DNA of 7,214 nucleotides from Thermoplasmata archaeon (GTDB lineage: Archaea; Thermoplasmatota; E2; DHVEG-1), in NCBI GenBank assembly GCA_030637965.1, contig DAOWFO010000070.1, forward strand, positions 1 to 7,214, read 5' to 3'. The notes under the pieces are model-generated. The model saw nothing but the letters and a program-made list of their open reading frames with translations, made no database searches and had not been told where the DNA came from. The translations under genes and the position numbers were made by a program. Shown piece by piece: positions 6,018 to 7,214 of this stretch (position 1 is the stretch's first letter; the number at the start of each line of letters is the position of its first letter).

Positions 6018-6203
6018 TTGGCAGAAAAAAAAGAAGTTTTATATAGCGGTGATATCGAGATTGCTTTATTAGCAGACGCAATAGATCGTATAGAAGAATT
6101 CTGGTTAGAACAGATAGGTATATCAGATGACGATTATCTTTATATTAAAAAGGAGGAAAATCATCTGATAATAGGTAAAGCAGAAATTGAATTTATTGAA
6201 TAA
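6018..6203 (+). CDS. Small acidic protein of unknown function, 61 residues
   Basis: I do not recognise this protein. The 61 residues are rich in Glu, Asp and Ile, so strongly acidic, with no Cys, no signal peptide and no membrane span. Apparent layout: an N-terminal strand, EVLYSGD (6-12); a helix, IEIALLADAIDRIEEFWLEQ (13-32); an acidic turn, ISDDD (35-39); then a hairpin of strands, YLYIKKEENHLIIGKAEIEFI (40-60). This is a compact alpha/beta fold that looks like a real small domain, not a random frame. A TATA-like box, an SD and a TTG start support expression. It sits 73 bases before the PAC2 gene, with a T-run and a TATA-like box between, so co-transcription is uncertain. A small regulatory or adaptor role is possible but is a guess. 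Confidence 0.75.
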   Translation: MAEKKEVLYSGDIEIALLADAIDRIEEFWLEQIGISDDDYLYIKKEENHLIIGKAEIEFIE

Positions 6204-6214
6204 ATTATTGACCA

Positions 6215-6226
6215 TTTTTTAAAAAA
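6215..6226 (+). terminator. T6A6 palindrome and T-run after the 61-residue ORF
   Basis: Six T followed by six A form a 12-base perfect palindrome 12 bases after the stop codon. The T-run can act as an archaeal terminator. The A-tract may instead bend DNA upstream of the next promoter. Confidence 0.4.
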
Positions 6227-6227
6227 C

Positions 6228-6250
6228 CTTTATTAAAAAGTTTTAAGTAT
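6228..6250 (+). promoter_or_regulatory. TATA-like boxes before the PAC2 gene
   Basis: Two candidates occur: TTTATTAAAAAG (6228-6239) and TTTAAGTAT (6242-6250). The second is centred about 31 bases before ATG 6277. Its transcript would begin at or very near the start codon, which fits the absence of any SD and suggests a leaderless message. Confidence 0.4.
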
Positions 6251-6276
6251 CTAAAAATTATCGATATTTGATTAAC

Positions 6277-7044
6277 ATGGAAGATATTAAAATTTTTGAA
6301 TATAAAGAAATAGATCTATCCAATTCTATGCTAGTAGTTGCTTTTCCAACGGTTGGATTGATAAGCTCAATAGCAGGAAATTTCATTGTCAAATCTTTAA
6401 AACTTAAGGAGATAGGAGCGATACTATCAAAACATTTTATGCCAGTAACGGTGATTCATAATTCAAATCCATCTCCCCCTGTAAGGATATATGCTGGTAA
6501 GAAAACTTGTGGACCAGATGGTAACTGTGAACAACTAGTAGTGATAATTTCTGAATTCATGCCACCACTAGAAATCATAAAACCTTTGGGTGATAAAATT
6601 CTTGAATGGGCAGACAAAAAGAGAATTAAAACAATAGTTGCATTAGAAGGAACAAATGCATTAGGTGAAATGAAAGATAAAAAACCAAAGATTCATGGTG
6701 TGGGTAGTACGCCAGAAATGAATAATTTACTTAAAAAATATAAAATTAATAAAACAAAGGAAGGAATGATAACTGGTGTTACAGGGGTTTTGTTATATGA
6801 AGGGGTTATTATGAATCGTGATGTTCTCTGTCTACTGGCAGAAGCCCATGTCTCCTATCCAGATTCTCGAGCTACTGGAAGTCTATTAGAAAAGTTAGAC
6901 AAAATGCTCCCGGAGATTAAGATTGATCCTAAACCACTATACAAAGAGGCTGAGGAAATTGAAAATAACATAAGAAATTTTATGGCACAGTCAAAACCTA
7001 CAGCTCCATCATTACCAACAATTCCGACTCAAATGTATGGTTAG
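6277..7044 (+). CDS. PAC2 family proteasome assembly chaperone (PbaB-like) with HbYX-type C-terminus
   Basis: This 255-residue protein belongs to the PAC2 superfamily (archaeal PbaA/PbaB type). Its members bind the alpha ring of the 20S proteasome and help assembly or gating. Family features: a short N-terminal strand and the MLVVAFPTVGLISSIAGNFIV segment (18-38); a core strand, EQLVVIISEF (85-94), followed by a helix; KTIVALEGTNA (118-128); GMITGVTGVLLYEG (163-176); and HVSYPDSRATGSLLEKL (191-207). After a helix (about 218-236) comes a flexible Pro/Thr/Ser-rich tail ending Met-Tyr-Gly. That fits the hydrophobic-Tyr-any (HbYX) motif used by proteasome activators to dock into alpha-ring pockets. 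A Cys pair at 78 and 84 flanks a short loop. I chose ATG 6277 over TTG 6268 because neither has an SD and the former suits a leaderless start. No proteasome subunit gene is in the window. Confidence 0.9.
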   Translation: MEDIKIFEYKEIDLSNSMLVVAFPTVGLISSIAGNFIVKSLKLKEIGAILSKHFMPVTVIHNSNPSPPVRIYAGKKTCGPDGNCEQLVVIISEFMPPLEIIKPLGDKILEWADKKRIKTIVALEGTNALGEMKDKKPKIHGVGSTPEMNNLLKKYKINKTKEGMITGVTGVLLYEGVIMNRDVLCLLAEAHVSYPDSRATGSLLEKLDKMLPEIKIDPKPLYKEAEEIENNIRNFMAQSKPTAPSLPTIPTQMYG

Positions 7045-7152
7045 AAATATTGATTTTATGAAATCTTAATAGATTTAAAAACTCTCTAACTTGGGCTATT
7101 ATTGCTTATAATAACTAATAACGATAAATTTAAAGAGGGTATCGAATATGTC
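7045..7152. other. Gap after the PAC2 gene
   Basis: There is no gene of useful length here. The gap is AT-rich, with a TATA-like stretch CTTATAATAA (7105-7114) and an SD-like GAGGGT (7135-7140) that would serve the possible gene starting at 7153. No clear T-tract terminator follows the PAC2 stop. I see no tRNA-like sequence. Confidence 0.4.
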
Positions 7153-7214
7153 ATGGTTTCAGAAGGTTGTAATTATAAAAAAAGACTAAATATAACAAAA
7201 TGCGGATGTGATCT
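7153..7214 (+). CDS. Possible 5' end of a Cys-rich protein, cut by the window end
   Basis: From ATG 7153 the frame stays open to the last base, giving 20 complete codons: MVSEGCNYKKRLNITKCGCD. Cysteines at 6, 17 and 19 hint at a metal- or redox-binding protein, but 20 residues are too few to name a family. GAGGGT at 7135-7140 is 12 bases upstream, a little far for an SD. The better spaced ATG at 7148 opens only 13 codons before a stop. A TATA-like stretch at 7105-7114 is correctly placed to drive it. It could also be chance in a short open stretch. Confidence 0.35.
   Translation, partial: MVSEGCNYKKRLNITKCGCD

Noticed and set aside
5914..6269. Direct repeat ATCGATATTT at 5914-5923 and 6260-6269
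   Set aside because: Ten bases of mostly A/T in two AT-rich gaps is easily chance, and no third copy or consistent position relative to promoters was seen.
7148..7189. Thirteen-codon frame MSWFQKVVIIKKD near the window end
   Set aside because: It has a well-spaced SD-like site but is too short, and it competes with the longer open frame at 7153.

Overview
The window is a stretch of an archaeal chromosome, low in GC by eye. Three things point to Archaea. The phenylalanyl-tRNA synthetase alpha chain is of the archaeal/eukaryotic type. The chaperonin is group II (thermosome) with a Gly/Met/Pro-rich tail. There is a PAC2-type proteasome assembly chaperone. Archaeal TATA-like boxes, T-tract terminators, strong Shine-Dalgarno (SD) sites and some starts without an SD fit this. 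From memory, the thermosome is similar to Thermoplasma thermosome sequences in its N-terminus and in the block around residues 355-395, so a Thermoplasmata-like, possibly mesophilic, euryarchaeon is my best guess. That placement is an inference and was not tested. The GrpE-DnaK pair is of bacterial origin as a family, as in other archaea that have it.

All convincing genes lie on the + strand. Layout: the 3' part of pheS (1-954); a promoter, leader and strong SD leading to the thermosome gene (1061-2707); a T-tract; grpE (2749-3273), closely followed by dnaK (3291-5177); an AT-only hairpin/T-rich terminator; a stand-alone Lrp/AsnC effector-binding (RAM) domain gene (5346-5588); a gap of about 430 bp holding a perfect palindrome, a TATA-like box and a probable 34-residue single-membrane-span protein (5778-5882, TTG start, good SD) that standard gene calling would miss; a 61-residue acidic protein of unknown function (6018-6203, TTG start); a PAC2 family proteasome assembly chaperone with a C-terminal Met-Tyr-Gly end that fits the HbYX motif (6277-7044); and finally what may be the first 20 codons of a Cys-rich protein cut by the window end (7153-7214).

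The main theme is protein quality control. The thermosome folds proteins, GrpE-DnaK is the Hsp70 system, and the PAC2 protein probably assembles or docks on the 20S proteasome. No dnaJ lies in the window, so the Hsp70 co-chaperone must be elsewhere. I see no rRNA, tRNA, CRISPR array or insertion sequence. Nothing here is clearly a new system. The most worthwhile leads are the HbYX-tailed PAC2 protein, the small membrane ORF with its upstream palindrome, and the unrecognised 61-residue protein.
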